64,000 nucleotides of DNA from an uncultured Prevotella sp. (GTDB lineage: Bacteria > Bacteroidota > Bacteroidia > Bacteroidales > Bacteroidaceae): positions 42,339 through 106,338 of the forward strand of contig CAMHAM010000006.1 in assembly GCA_946183415.1 (NCBI GenBank), given 5' to 3'. Below, piece by piece: positions 52,268 through 62,059 of this stretch; position 1 is the first letter of the stretch; the number at the start of each line of letters is the position of its first letter. The notes beneath the pieces are model-generated. The model saw only the letters and a program-made list of their open reading frames with translations, was not told the origin of the DNA and ran no database searches. Position numbers and translations under genes: made by a program.

Positions 52268-54316
52268 ATGAAAAAGAAAATTATTAATGGTATCTTGATG
52301 TCTGCACTTTTGTTGGCAGGCACAACATCATTTGTTTCTTGTAAGGACAATGTGGATGATGTAGAAAGAAACATCCGCGTTGACATGGGTACAATGGACA
52401 AGCAGATTGACGAGTTGGAGACTCGTATTGCCGTTCTCGAGGCTCAGGACATGGGCGTTGAGCAGCTGAAGAAGGACCTTCAGGCTCTGAAGGACGAGGT
52501 TGCAAAACTGAAGACCGACAAGGCTGACAAGACCTATGTAGACGATGAGATCAAGAAGCTTCAGGATCAGATCAAAGCTTTGGACGAGAAGATTGGCAAG
52601 GCCAGCTCTACGATGGTAACTGGCGTTGTTCTCCAGGAGACTCTCGACTGCGTAGTAGGTACAATCAACCTGCCTGGTTTCAATCCTGCTTTCCTCGCTG
52701 CTTATGTTGGTGAGAACAAGACTGGTATGCCTGAGTTCCCAATCTCTGGTAAGGACTACAACGTTGATCCCGATGGTAACTACCTGCTGGCTTCTGAGCT
52801 TCCTCAGGACCTCAATGGTAACTGGGATGAGGACGCTATCATTGGTAACAGCGGCAAGAACGCTTACCTGGTCAACGGTACAGGCAACGCTGGTACACTC
52901 TACTTCACCATTAACCCCCGCAAGGTTGATCCTTCTCTGCTCAGCGTAGACCTGATCAACTCACGTGGTGAGGAGACTGGTATCAAACTGAGCGACATCA
53001 AGAAGTCTGATCACTTAATCACATGGGCTATTGGTAAGCATGGCAATGGTCTGACTCGTGCTGACGGCGATGCAACAGACAGCCTTCTGATTGCTCCTGC
53101 TCCTACAAACGTAGAGAACGAGAAGACCTACCTCTATGAAGCTAAGGCTACTGTAGCTCTCGACGCTATCGAGAAGATGCACTTCGACTACACCAAGTTC
53201 GGTTATAACAACTTGTGGGATGCTGGTTCTGCTCTTCTGGGTGTAAATCAGGGTCCTGATGCAGAGGCTCAGAACGTGTTCGGTCGTTTCCAGTACTTGG
53301 CAAACGAGCTGAAGCAGAGACATTTCAGAAACGCTCTCAAGAGTTCACTCAAGATTATTCAGGATTTCTACAATGGTGTTTACCAGCAGCGTGAGAAACT
53401 GCAGAAGTCAGCTGTTCGCGTTTCTTGGGACGATGGTGAGAACGACGTTATCTCAGGTTTCGACATCACAACCGTTACCATCAATCCTCTGAACTACAAG
53501 CAGATGATCCTCGCTGACCAGCTCCTTTCTGGTGCTTCTTGGAATCTTACGCCAGTTAACGCTATCGTAGCTAAGCTCGTTGGTGCTATCCAGGCTCGCA
53601 TGCCGAATGCTCCAACATTGTCTATGTCATTTAATGTAAACACATCAAGTATTAGTGTTCCTAATGGAACAAACTTTGTAGTTACAAATGGTACAGGTGA
53701 TCAGTGGATATGGAATGCAGGAACCAATGCATGGACATCCACAAATGCAGCTACAGGCGACGTTCTTGCAACACAGGATATTAACAATTTCCTCACACAG
53801 TTAGCTAACGCTATTAAGGCTGGTGGAGACAATATGGCAAATCAGATTAACTCACAGATTAATCCATTCCTTAGCAAGTACACTGCTTTGAAGAACGCTT
53901 CTACAGCAGGTGTGATGACACGTGTTAACAACTACCTGAACAAAGTTACAGAAAAGTTCATTGGTCTCTTCGACTACCAGCCTTGCTGGAATCTCACCCA
54001 GCCTACACTGTTGTTCGAGAGCCGTGAGGGTATCAACCGCATGTATCCATTCGGAGATGCTGATGGTTCTATGAGGTTTGCAGCTGGTAAATACACATTC
54101 ATCATGACCTCACTGACAGAGGAGTACATCGTTCCTGTATACAGAAAGTACATCGCCCTGATTTACGGTGGTAAGGTTAAGCAGTACTACAGCCTCCCTG
54201 GCAACGAGAAGATCGTTCAGTTGGATATTCCTAACGAGGCTTGCGAGATTGTTTACCAAACCTCTGACTACTACGGAAACGTAGTTACCAAGAGATATCC
54301 TATCAACCGCAAGTAA
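52268..54316 (+). CDS. Surface lipoprotein of unknown function with N-terminal coiled coil
   Basis: MKKKIINGILMSALLLAGTTSFVSCKDNVDD lipobox; heptad-rich segment IDELETRIAVLEAQDMGVEQLKKDLQALKDEVAKLKTDKADK; 682 aa. Confidence 0.75.
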   Translation: MKKKIINGILMSALLLAGTTSFVSCKDNVDDVERNIRVDMGTMDKQIDELETRIAVLEAQDMGVEQLKKDLQALKDEVAKLKTDKADKTYVDDEIKKLQDQIKALDEKIGKASSTMVTGVVLQETLDCVVGTINLPGFNPAFLAAYVGENKTGMPEFPISGKDYNVDPDGNYLLASELPQDLNGNWDEDAIIGNSGKNAYLVNGTGNAGTLYFTINPRKVDPSLLSVDLINSRGEETGIKLSDIKKSDHLITWAIGKHGNGLTRADGDATDSLLIAPAPTNVENEKTYLYEAKATVALDAIEKMHFDYTKFGYNNLWDAGSALLGVNQGPDAEAQNVFGRFQYLANELKQRHFRNALKSSLKIIQDFYNGVYQQREKLQKSAVRVSWDDGENDVISGFDITTVTINPLNYKQMILADQLLSGASWNLTPVNAIVAKLVGAIQARMPNAPTLSMSFNVNTSSISVPNGTNFVVTNGTGDQWIWNAGTNAWTSTNAATGDVLATQDINNFLTQLANAIKAGGDNMANQINSQINPFLSKYTALKNASTAGVMTRVNNYLNKVTEKFIGLFDYQPCWNLTQPTLLFESREGINRMYPFGDADGSMRFAAGKYTFIMTSLTEEYIVPVYRKYIALIYGGKVKQYYSLPGNEKIVQLDIPNEACEIVYQTSDYYGNVVTKRYPINRK

Positions 54317-54371
54317 TCGGGATACAGAGACTAAGTAACATTGTGAATCAAAAAAAGTTAAGTACAAGAAT

Positions 54372-55523
54372 ATGAAAATGAAGAAACTGATATTGTCTGC
54401 CCTCATGCTGACCGCCACAATGGCTGGTTACGCACAGGAGACAGCTGCTCAGGACGAGCAGAAGGGTACGACAGAATACGTCTTCGCGCCTCACTGGTTC
54501 CTGCAGCTGCAGGCTGGTGGTCAGTACACCACTGGTGAGACAAGCTTTGGTAAGTTGCTTTCTCCAAACGTACAGATTGGCATTGGTCGTCAGTTCACTC
54601 CAGTTATTGGCGCTCGCCTCGCTGTGAAGGCTTGGCAGGGCAAGATGGGATACGAGGAGTCTATCAAAACTCCAAAGGAGAGCTATAAGTTCACTTATTT
54701 CAATCCCAGCTTGGACTTGATGATTAACTTCGCTGGTTTCAACTACAATCCTAATCACATTGTAGACTACGGAATCATCGCAGGTATCGGTGCTAACTTC
54801 CGCTCTAAGATGAACGAGGATGACTACAATGGTCTGAACACCTATCTGACCAGCAATGCTTACAACCCCAATGGCAACTATGTTCCCCTCTATGAGAACA
54901 AGAGTGCTACTCTGGTGAACGGTAAGTTTGGTGCTTTCCTTGATTTCAAGGTTAGCAACGCTGTTAAGCTCGGTCTCGAGGCTACTTACAACCTCACTGG
55001 TTCTAAGTACAACTTCAAGAACGAAGGTGGCAAGGATGGTAGCGGTAGCGACTCTTACGTAAACCTCGTTATCGGTGCAAAGATTGCTCTTGGCAAGACT
55101 TACACAACACGTTTCATCCCCGCTCCAAAGCCCGAGATTGTATACGTAGACAAGATTGTTGAGAAGGTTGTAGAGGTAGAGAAGCCCGCTCCAGTTGTTG
55201 AGCCTCTCCGTCGTGATATCTTCTTCGAGATCAACAAGACCGTCATCCGTGACTCTGAGGCTCAGAAGGTTAAGGATATCGCTGACTACCTGAACGCTCA
55301 TCCTACAGCAAAGGTGATGATTACTGGTTATGCTGACGCTGGTACAGGTAACGATCGCATCAACGATCGCCTGGCTAAGGGTCGTGCTGACGTAGTAGTG
55401 AAGGCCCTGAAGGAGAAGTACGGTATCGCTGAGAGCCGCATCAGCTTCGACAGCAAGGGTTCACGCGTACAGCCGTTCGCTGACAACGACAGCAACCGTG
55501 TATCTATCTGTATCGCAGAGTAA
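54372..55523 (+). CDS. OmpA-family outer membrane protein
   Basis: N-terminal barrel; C-terminal OmpA domain RRDIFFEINKTVIRDSEAQKVKDIADYLNAHPTAKVMITGYADAGTGNDRINDRLAKGRADVVVKAL. Confidence 0.88.
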   Translation: MKMKKLILSALMLTATMAGYAQETAAQDEQKGTTEYVFAPHWFLQLQAGGQYTTGETSFGKLLSPNVQIGIGRQFTPVIGARLAVKAWQGKMGYEESIKTPKESYKFTYFNPSLDLMINFAGFNYNPNHIVDYGIIAGIGANFRSKMNEDDYNGLNTYLTSNAYNPNGNYVPLYENKSATLVNGKFGAFLDFKVSNAVKLGLEATYNLTGSKYNFKNEGGKDGSGSDSYVNLVIGAKIALGKTYTTRFIPAPKPEIVYVDKIVEKVVEVEKPAPVVEPLRRDIFFEINKTVIRDSEAQKVKDIADYLNAHPTAKVMITGYADAGTGNDRINDRLAKGRADVVVKALKEKYGIAESRISFDSKGSRVQPFADNDSNRVSICIAE

Positions 55524-55559
55524 TTAAAGCCACTCTAGTGAAACAATAAAAAGACTTGA

Positions 55560-55592
55560 AAGCCCGGTCCCAATAGGGGCTGGGCTTTTTCT
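55560..55592 (+). terminator. Rho-independent-like terminator
   Basis: agcccggtcccaataggggctgggctttttctt. Confidence 0.75.
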
Positions 55593-55615
55593 TAAAACCA
55601 CAAAAAAGTAAGATT

Positions 55616-56728
55616 ATGAAGAAAATTTTTACGCTTGCATGTATGACAGCCTTCGCCCTCGGTGCAATGGCACAGTCAAATGGCTTCTATCATATACAGA
55701 ACACACTGACAAAGCGCTACATGGTATTGGTTGACAATCAGGGTTCAGCAGACACATCCGGTAATGTGGATATGGAAGCCTGCAAAACCTGTATGGATCT
55801 CGACCAAGTCAGCGTTCATCCAGGATCAGTATTCTATATTGAGAACATCAGTGGTTCTGCCTACAACGTTAAAGCTCAGGGTGCAAGCCTTGCTGCTTTG
55901 TCAGGTAACAAGCTTCAGGTTCAGATCACCGCTGGTGGTGATGGCTACGAGCTGTGGGGAAGCTATAGCGGTGTTACCGTGTTCATCGGTGATGCAGAAA
56001 AGAAGAAGCAACGTTCAGAGGAATACGAGACATGGTCGTACATCAAGGAAGCTGGAACGGAAAACAGATACTGGAAGTTGCACGCTATCGACAACAGCAC
56101 ACACTATATCGGCATCGAGCCCGACTGTGAGGCTGCAGGTGCTTACTGGGGAACCATGAAAGCAGGCTTCGCATTCAAACTGCACTCATCAGGCATGGAG
56201 GCATATTACGTAGACGCTGTTGACAATAGCAGCTTCAGCCTGAAGAAGTGGGACAAGGACGTCATTCCTGAGTCCATGCCTGTAATCATCAAGTGCTCGT
56301 CTAACAATCCCGCCAAGAACATCATCAAGCCTGTGACAGACAGTGCTTCAGAGCCCAGCGACAACTGCCTGAGCGGACGCTTCTTCGATATTGACGAACC
56401 CAATCACAGGAACTACAAGACTTACGATGCCAGCAGCATGCGTACAATCGGTGAAGAGGGTGGCAAGCTCGTGTTCAAAAAGGCTTCAAGCAGTGATCTA
56501 ACAGACGGTAAGTACTGTGTACACAACAAGTGCTATCTGATGGATCTGCCCTCTTCATGCGCTGATGTACTGTATGAGGGTACAGGTACAGGTATCCAGA
56601 GCGTCATGAAGAGCAGCAAGGTGGCTGACGACGCTATCTACACGCTGAGCGGTGTAAGACTCCAGAAGGGTGTTACCCCACGTCCTGGTGTTTACGTTCA
56701 GAACGGTAAGAAGATCGTGATTAAGTAA
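55616..56728 (+). CDS. Secreted protein of unknown function with C-terminal sorting-like tail
   Basis: MKKIFTLACMTAFALGAMAQSNGFYHIQNTLTKRYMVLVDNQ; tail IYTLSGVRLQKGVTPRPGVYVQNGKKIVIK. Confidence 0.75.
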   Translation: MKKIFTLACMTAFALGAMAQSNGFYHIQNTLTKRYMVLVDNQGSADTSGNVDMEACKTCMDLDQVSVHPGSVFYIENISGSAYNVKAQGASLAALSGNKLQVQITAGGDGYELWGSYSGVTVFIGDAEKKKQRSEEYETWSYIKEAGTENRYWKLHAIDNSTHYIGIEPDCEAAGAYWGTMKAGFAFKLHSSGMEAYYVDAVDNSSFSLKKWDKDVIPESMPVIIKCSSNNPAKNIIKPVTDSASEPSDNCLSGRFFDIDEPNHRNYKTYDASSMRTIGEEGGKLVFKKASSSDLTDGKYCVHNKCYLMDLPSSCADVLYEGTGTGIQSVMKSSKVADDAIYTLSGVRLQKGVTPRPGVYVQNGKKIVIK

Positions 56729-56768
56729 ATATACGGCCACTCTCAATAAGTGGCGGTTATGATACAAT

Positions 56769-56800
56769 AAGGGGCCCTTATCAAGCGATAAGGGCCCCTT
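56769..56800. terminator. Bidirectional hairpin terminator
   Basis: aaggggcccttatc aagc gataagggcccctt between convergent genes. Confidence 0.75.
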
Positions 56801-56822
56801 AATTAATGATAAGCAAGGGTTA

Positions 56823-57965
56823 TCAGAAAATACGCTTCGTAATCCTGAGATTCAGCACAGGATAAACCTTAAAGGCCTTAAACGTCTTAACGTAATCACC
56901 TACCTGACCACCGATATTCTCCACATCACTAATCAGGTCAATACCATCGTGCGTATAGACTTTAGGACTGCCACCCCAGATCCATACACCGGCATCGAAA
57001 GAGATCTTCCAGTCATCACGCCCCTTCACCATGTTGCCGCCATATCCAAAGCCTAAATAGGGCTTAAACGAATTAGACTTCGCCTTCACATGAATCATAC
57101 CGTCAGTACCTGGCTCCATGTTATATCGCTCGCCAGCCTTACGCTCTACCCCATTATCATCGGTGAAATCATGGGTAAACGTACCTAAAGTGAAGCCCAG
57201 GCGACCGTAATCGAGAATCTGGGCATAGAGATCACTGGGAATAACGTTCAGATGATACTTGTCAATGATTTCTTCAGAAATGCCCATGTCCTCCCAGTCC
57301 ATGATAGGATAACGCTTCTCTGCACGTTCATACATGCGGTTGTAGATACCCACAGCCAACAGCGAGGTCATCGCCTCTGTGGTATTATCAGCCTTGGCAA
57401 ACTGCGACGGTCCCCAATAGAAACCAGCAGTGAAGTGCCAGTGCTTGTTATTCTTAAAGGGGAAGATATCAAGCAGCAGCTTGAAATTGTTCATCGTGGG
57501 TTTGCCCACCATATCCACATGATCTTCGACATCGAAGCCTGAGAAGCCCCTCATCATCTTCTGCATCTTATCGAAAGAACTCTCCACGGGGTTGCCTTGC
57601 GCATCATACTGATGAGCAGGCTTGCCGCCAATAGTCACATCGAACTTCATCTTCGCGGTAAAACGCGGCATAAAGTTATAGCCAGCACGCAACTGGAAAT
57701 ACTCACCGATGGGCGAAGAAGCCTCGATGCCGATACCCGTAGTTCCTGCAGTCACAGAGAGATCCAGATGCTGGAAGATGTTATGCTCCTTCCAGTACTG
57801 AAACACGGGTATATACTCAGAGTGGAACTCCTGCTGCTCTGTAGTCTGCGTCTCCTGCGCAGAAGCGAGTAGAGAGAACTGAAAAGTGAAAAGTATCATC
57901 AACACCCTCACTCCCCAATTCAACTCACCAAATTTGACCTTCATAATAAACATATTCTTCTTCAT
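56823..57965 (-). CDS. Outer-membrane beta-barrel-like protein of unknown function
   Basis: 380 aa with signal peptide, alternating beta segments and terminal aromatic (LRITKRIF). Confidence 0.6.
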   Translation of the reverse strand: MKKNMFIMKVKFGELNWGVRVLMILFTFQFSLLASAQETQTTEQQEFHSEYIPVFQYWKEHNIFQHLDLSVTAGTTGIGIEASSPIGEYFQLRAGYNFMPRFTAKMKFDVTIGGKPAHQYDAQGNPVESSFDKMQKMMRGFSGFDVEDHVDMVGKPTMNNFKLLLDIFPFKNNKHWHFTAGFYWGPSQFAKADNTTEAMTSLLAVGIYNRMYERAEKRYPIMDWEDMGISEEIIDKYHLNVIPSDLYAQILDYGRLGFTLGTFTHDFTDDNGVERKAGERYNMEPGTDGMIHVKAKSNSFKPYLGFGYGGNMVKGRDDWKISFDAGVWIWGGSPKVYTHDGIDLISDVENIGGQVGDYVKTFKAFKVYPVLNLRITKRIF

Positions 57966-57990
57966 ATATATAAACCTAGTCTATTTTTAC

Positions 57991-58032
57991 ACTCCACACT
58001 CCTCACTACTCGCCCCTCACTCCACACTCCTC
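57991..58032. repeat. 7-bp-period array (ACTCCAC/ACTCCTC, 6 units)
   Basis: actccac actcctc actactc gcccctc actccac actcctc, abutting the stop codon of the CDS at 58031. Confidence 0.85.
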
Positions 58033-58531
58033 ACTTCATCTTCCACCGGCCTTGACGCTCCACCATGGGGACAACAATCTCCTCGTTGACGGAATCACCG
58101 AAACAGAGCACCAGGAAGACATTCGTGACCTTCAGCGTGGTGTCAGTCCGGGCATTGGAGATACGCACCTCGCGGATACCATGATGCACTTCCTCCTGCT
58201 GCGCCATAAACTGGCGGAGATTCACCTCGTGCTCCTCCATACGGTCGATGGTGCCGATAGTATCCAGCGGCTGGAATTCCTTTCCCTCAAGGAACTCGCG
58301 ATATTCGCCCCGCATCAAGTGCTCATAATAGCCCTTCGCTGCCAGCGAGGCCATCTCCTCAGGCGTAGGGCCGCCGCAGGCGCCCACTAGAAAGGCTAGT
58401 ATAACTAGTCGGACTAGTCGGACTAGACGGACTAGACGAACTAGATGGACTAGACGAACTAGATGGACTAGACGAACTAGATGGACTAGGAATCCTGGCG
58501 CCTCTGGCCTGCCAACACTGCCCTTCCTCAT
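58031..58531 (-). CDS. Small lipoprotein whose signal peptide is encoded by a 9-bp CTAG array
   Basis: [73 protein letters not shown]; lipobox LVGAC; ATGA overlap with der. Confidence 0.7.
   Translation of the reverse strand: MRKGSVGRPEAPGFLVHLVRLVHLVRLVHLVRLVRLVRLVRLVILAFLVGACGGPTPEEMASLAAKGYYEHLMRGEYREFLEGKEFQPLDTIGTIDRMEEHEVNLRQFMAQQEEVHHGIREVRISNARTDTTLKVTNVFLVLCFGDSVNEEIVVPMVERQGRWKMK
58387..58489. repeat. 9-bp-period CTAG array (12 CTAG) within the lipoprotein signal sequence
   Basis: CTAG at 58387, 58396, 58405, 58414, 58423, 58432, 58441, 58450, 58459, 58468, 58477, 58486. Confidence 0.95.
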
Positions 58532-59841
58532 TTCTGCCTGATGAAGACATTGATGGGCGAGCCGGTAAGCGTCCAGTTCTCGCGGATCTTATTCTCGAGG
58601 AAGCGCTTATAAGGCTCCTTGACATACTGCGGCAGATTGGCATAGAACACGAAGGTGGGAATCTGTGTATCAGGCACCTGTGCCACATATTTGATCTTGA
58701 TATACTTGCCCTTCACCGAGGGAGGCGGGAAAGCCTCTATCAGGGGCAGCATCACCTCGTTGAGCTTCGAAGTACCAATCTTAGCCTTACGGTTCAGATA
58801 TACTTCCTTCGCCGTCTCGAGCACCTTGAAAATGCGCTGCTTCGTGAGGGCAGAGGCAAAGATGATGGGGAAATCCACGAATGGCGCCATGCGCTGACGG
58901 ATGGCATTGATAAAGGTATCGATAGCGGCCTGTGATTTATCCTCCACAAGATCCCATTTATTCACAACTACCACCAGCGACTTGTTGTTCTTCTGAATCA
59001 GCTGGAAGATGTTCATATCCTGCGCCTCGATACCACGGGTGGCATCGATCATGAGGATGCAGACATCGCTGTTCTCGATGGCACGGATAGAGCGCATCAC
59101 AGAATAGAACTCGAGGTCTTCAGTCACCTTGTTCTTACGACGGATACCAGCGGTATCCACCAGGTAGAAGTCGAATCCGAACTTATCATAGCGGGTATAG
59201 ATACTGTCGCGCGTGGTGCCGGCAATCTCAGTCACGATGTTACGGTCTTCACCGATAAAGGCATTGATGATACTCGATTTGCCTGCATTAGGACGACCCA
59301 CGACGGCAAAGCGGGGAATACCCTCCTCAAGGTCATCCTTAGCCTTCTCAGGCAGGATCTCAAGCACCTTGTCGAGCAAATCGCCAGTGCCACTGCCAGT
59401 GGCAGCACTAATGGGCCAGGGATCACCGAGCCCGAGCTTATAGAATTCATACTGATCGTAGAGGTCCTTGCCATCATCAGCCTTATTAGCCACCAGGAGG
59501 ACAGGGAGCTTGGCACGGCGCAGGATCTGCGCCACGTCCATATCCCAGCCCGTCACACCATTATTGATATCGCAAAGAAAAAGCACCAGGTCGGCTTCCT
59601 CCGTGGCGATAATCACCTGCTTACGGATTTCCTCTTCGAACACATCATCGGAATTAACCACCCAGCCGCCAGTATCGACGACAGAGAACTCGCGCCCATT
59701 CCATTCGCACTTGCCGTACTGACGGTCGCGCGTCGTACCTGCCTCGTTGCTCACAATCGCCTGGCGTGACTTTGTCAAGCGATTGAAAAGCGTAGATTTT
59801 CCCACATTCGGGCGCCCAACTATTGCTACTAAATTTCCCAT
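58528..59841 (-). CDS. der: Ribosome biogenesis GTPase Der (EngA)
   Basis: Two GTPase domains: [22 protein letters not shown] and [26 protein letters not shown]. Confidence 0.95.
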   Translation of the reverse strand: MGNLVAIVGRPNVGKSTLFNRLTKSRQAIVSNEAGTTRDRQYGKCEWNGREFSVVDTGGWVVNSDDVFEEEIRKQVIIATEEADLVLFLCDINNGVTGWDMDVAQILRRAKLPVLLVANKADDGKDLYDQYEFYKLGLGDPWPISAATGSGTGDLLDKVLEILPEKAKDDLEEGIPRFAVVGRPNAGKSSIINAFIGEDRNIVTEIAGTTRDSIYTRYDKFGFDFYLVDTAGIRRKNKVTEDLEFYSVMRSIRAIENSDVCILMIDATRGIEAQDMNIFQLIQKNNKSLVVVVNKWDLVEDKSQAAIDTFINAIRQRMAPFVDFPIIFASALTKQRIFKVLETAKEVYLNRKAKIGTSKLNEVMLPLIEAFPPPSVKGKYIKIKYVAQVPDTQIPTFVFYANLPQYVKEPYKRFLENKIRENWTLTGSPINVFIRQK

Positions 59842-59850
59842 ATTCTTCTC

Positions 59851-59890
59851 TTTTTCTAGGATTGCCTAGGATCGCCTAGGATTGCCTAGG
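59851..59890. repeat. 10-bp-period CCTAGG array between der and era
   Basis: tttttctagg attgcctagg atcgcctagg attgcctagg; CTAG at 59856, 59866, 59876, 59886. Confidence 0.9.
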
Positions 59891-59893
59891 CCC

Positions 59894-60787
59894 TCAATCC
59901 AAATTATACCCAAAATGCTCCAGTTCCCGCTCGGAAGAACGCCAGTCCTTATCCACCTTGACGAAGATCTCGAGATAGATGGCCTTGCCAAAGAACTTCT
60001 CCAGCGACTTGCGAGCCTCGGTAGATACCTTCTTCAGCGCCACGCCCTGATGACCGATGATGATGCCCTTCTGCGAGTCGCGCTCTACGTAGATCACAGC
60101 ATTGATGTGGATGTGTTTGTCGTCCTCCTTGAAACGCTCCACTGCAACCTCTACCGAATACGGGATCTCCTTATCGTAATAGAGCAGGATCTTCTCGCGG
60201 ATAATCTCCGACACGAAGAAGCGCGCGGGCTTATCTGTCAGCTGGTCTTTATCGAAGTAGGCAGGACTCTCGGGGAGCAGTTCCTGAATGCGCTTCAACA
60301 GCATGTCGATGCCAAACTTGTTCTTTGCGGAAATCGGCAGGATCTCAGCATTGGGCAGTAAGGAATGCCAGTGCTCCACAATCGCCGCCAGGCTGGATTG
60401 TGCAGTGGGCGCATCCAGCGAGTCAATCTTATTGACAAGCAGGATGACGGGTATCGACATCTTCTGCACCTTCTCCAGGAAGTCCATGTTCTTCTCTGGA
60501 TTCTCCACCACATCCGTCACATAGAGCAGGACATCAGCATCCTGCAGAGCCGACTCCAAGAAGGCGAGCATCGACTCCTGAAGCTTGTAATTAGGCTTTA
60601 ATACGCCTGGTGTGTCGGAGAAGACAATCTGCATCTCGGGGGTATTCACAATGCCCATGATGCGATGGCGCGTGGTCTGGGCCTTAAAGGTTGCAATCGA
60701 AATACGCTCACCAACCAATTGGTTCATGAGCGTACTTTTACCTACGTTGGGATTTCCAACGATATTGACGAATCCTGCTTTGTGCAT
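59894..60787 (-). CDS. era: GTPase Era
   Basis: [48 protein letters not shown]-domain C-terminus. Start set to 60787; the track's MKSEKL extension comes from the adjacent heptamer array. Confidence 0.94.
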   Translation of the reverse strand: MHKAGFVNIVGNPNVGKSTLMNQLVGERISIATFKAQTTRHRIMGIVNTPEMQIVFSDTPGVLKPNYKLQESMLAFLESALQDADVLLYVTDVVENPEKNMDFLEKVQKMSIPVILLVNKIDSLDAPTAQSSLAAIVEHWHSLLPNAEILPISAKNKFGIDMLLKRIQELLPESPAYFDKDQLTDKPARFFVSEIIREKILLYYDKEIPYSVEVAVERFKEDDKHIHINAVIYVERDSQKGIIIGHQGVALKKVSTEARKSLEKFFGKAIYLEIFVKVDKDWRSSERELEHFGYNLD

Positions 60788-60791
60788 CAAC

Positions 60792-60826
60792 TTTTCACTT
60801 TTCACTCCTCACTTTTCATTTCTCAC
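60792..60826. repeat. 7-bp-period array between era and fabH, extending into the fabH 3' end
   Basis: ttttcac ttttcac tcctcac ttttcat ttctcac. Confidence 0.85.
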
Positions 60827-61823
60827 TTCCGTTGTATGCCCACTTTAAGTAGGATGCTCCATGTACAAATCCTGCACCAAACGCGGTGAGTATCATGTTA
60901 TCGCCCTTCTGGAGACGATTTTCGTAGTCCCATAGGGCGAGCGGTATCGTGGCAGCACTCGTGTTACCGTAGTGCTCAATGTTCACCATCACCTGTTCCA
61001 TTGGGAGTTCCAGACGCTTGGCTACTGCCTCGATGATACGCATATTGGCCTGATGAGGAACGACCCACTGGATGTTATCCTTGTTCAGGCCGTTACGCTC
61101 AGCTATCAGCGCACAGTCGTTGCTCATGTTCGTCACTGCATAGCGGAACACCGTGCGCCCCTCTTGATAGAGATAGTGCAGACGATGATCTACCGTGAAG
61201 TGCGACGGCGGGCAGACGGAACCTCCTGCCTTCATATGCAGGAACGGGAGTCCCTTGCCATCTGTGCGGAAGTAGGAATCCATCACACCGATATTCTGCT
61301 CTTCTGTGGCCTCAAGAAGGACTGCTGCAGCACCGTCACCAAAGAGGGGACATGTCTGGCGGTCCTTATAGTCTGTCACCGACGACATCTTATCGGCTCC
61401 GATGATGATAATCTTCTTATAGCGTCCGCTCTGGATCATCGTCGCAGCCACGTCGAGTGTATAGAGGAATCCGCAACAGGCGCCCCAGAAGTCGAAGGCG
61501 AAAGCATTCTTCAGTCCCAACTTTCCTACAACGATACTGGCCGTCGAGGGGAACTTATAGTCAGCCGTAGAAGTGGCTACAATCACTGCGTCGATGGAAT
61601 CAGGGTCTGCACCAGTCTTCTGCATCAGCTGCTTGGCAGCCTTACGTGCCATATAACTGGTGCCGAGACCTTCCTCCGTCAGGATGCGGCGCTCTTTGAT
61701 ACCCACACGCGTCATAATCCACTCATCGTTGGTGTCAACCATCCTCGACAGTTCATCATTGGTAAGAACATAATCGGGAACGTAGCCACCTACGCCAGTG
61801 ATGATCGCGTTGATTTTATCCAT
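60816..61823 (-). CDS. fabH: 3-oxoacyl-ACP synthase III
   Basis: [48 protein letters not shown]...[17 protein letters not shown]...[20 protein letters not shown]. Confidence 0.94.
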   Translation of the reverse strand: MDKINAIITGVGGYVPDYVLTNDELSRMVDTNDEWIMTRVGIKERRILTEEGLGTSYMARKAAKQLMQKTGADPDSIDAVIVATSTADYKFPSTASIVVGKLGLKNAFAFDFWGACCGFLYTLDVAATMIQSGRYKKIIIIGADKMSSVTDYKDRQTCPLFGDGAAAVLLEATEEQNIGVMDSYFRTDGKGLPFLHMKAGGSVCPPSHFTVDHRLHYLYQEGRTVFRYAVTNMSNDCALIAERNGLNKDNIQWVVPHQANMRIIEAVAKRLELPMEQVMVNIEHYGNTSAATIPLALWDYENRLQKGDNMILTAFGAGFVHGASYLKWAYNGSEK

Positions 61824-62014
61824 TACTCAGCTACTTCTTCCTCAATCTTGATAGCTACCTTACCACGATAGTAACCACAGGTGGGGCATACAGTGTGATA
61901 AACATAATATGCGCCACAGTTAGGGCATACTGCCAGTGTGGGAGCTACTGCCTTGTCGTGAGTACGACGCTTGAGTGTACGAGTCTTTGACTGTCTTCTT
62001 TTAGGATGTGCCAT
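61823..62014 (-). CDS. rpmF: 50S ribosomal protein L32
   Basis: [52 protein letters not shown]. Confidence 0.95.
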   Translation of the reverse strand: MAHPKRRQSKTRTLKRRTHDKAVAPTLAVCPNCGAYYVYHTVCPTCGYYRGKVAIKIEEEVAE

Positions 62015-62059
62015 AATTCTATAATTCTTTAATTGTTACATTTTTACTTTTCTACCATT

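Noticed and set aside
54348-55301. 317-aa minus-strand ORF
   Set aside because: Antisense to the OmpA-family gene.
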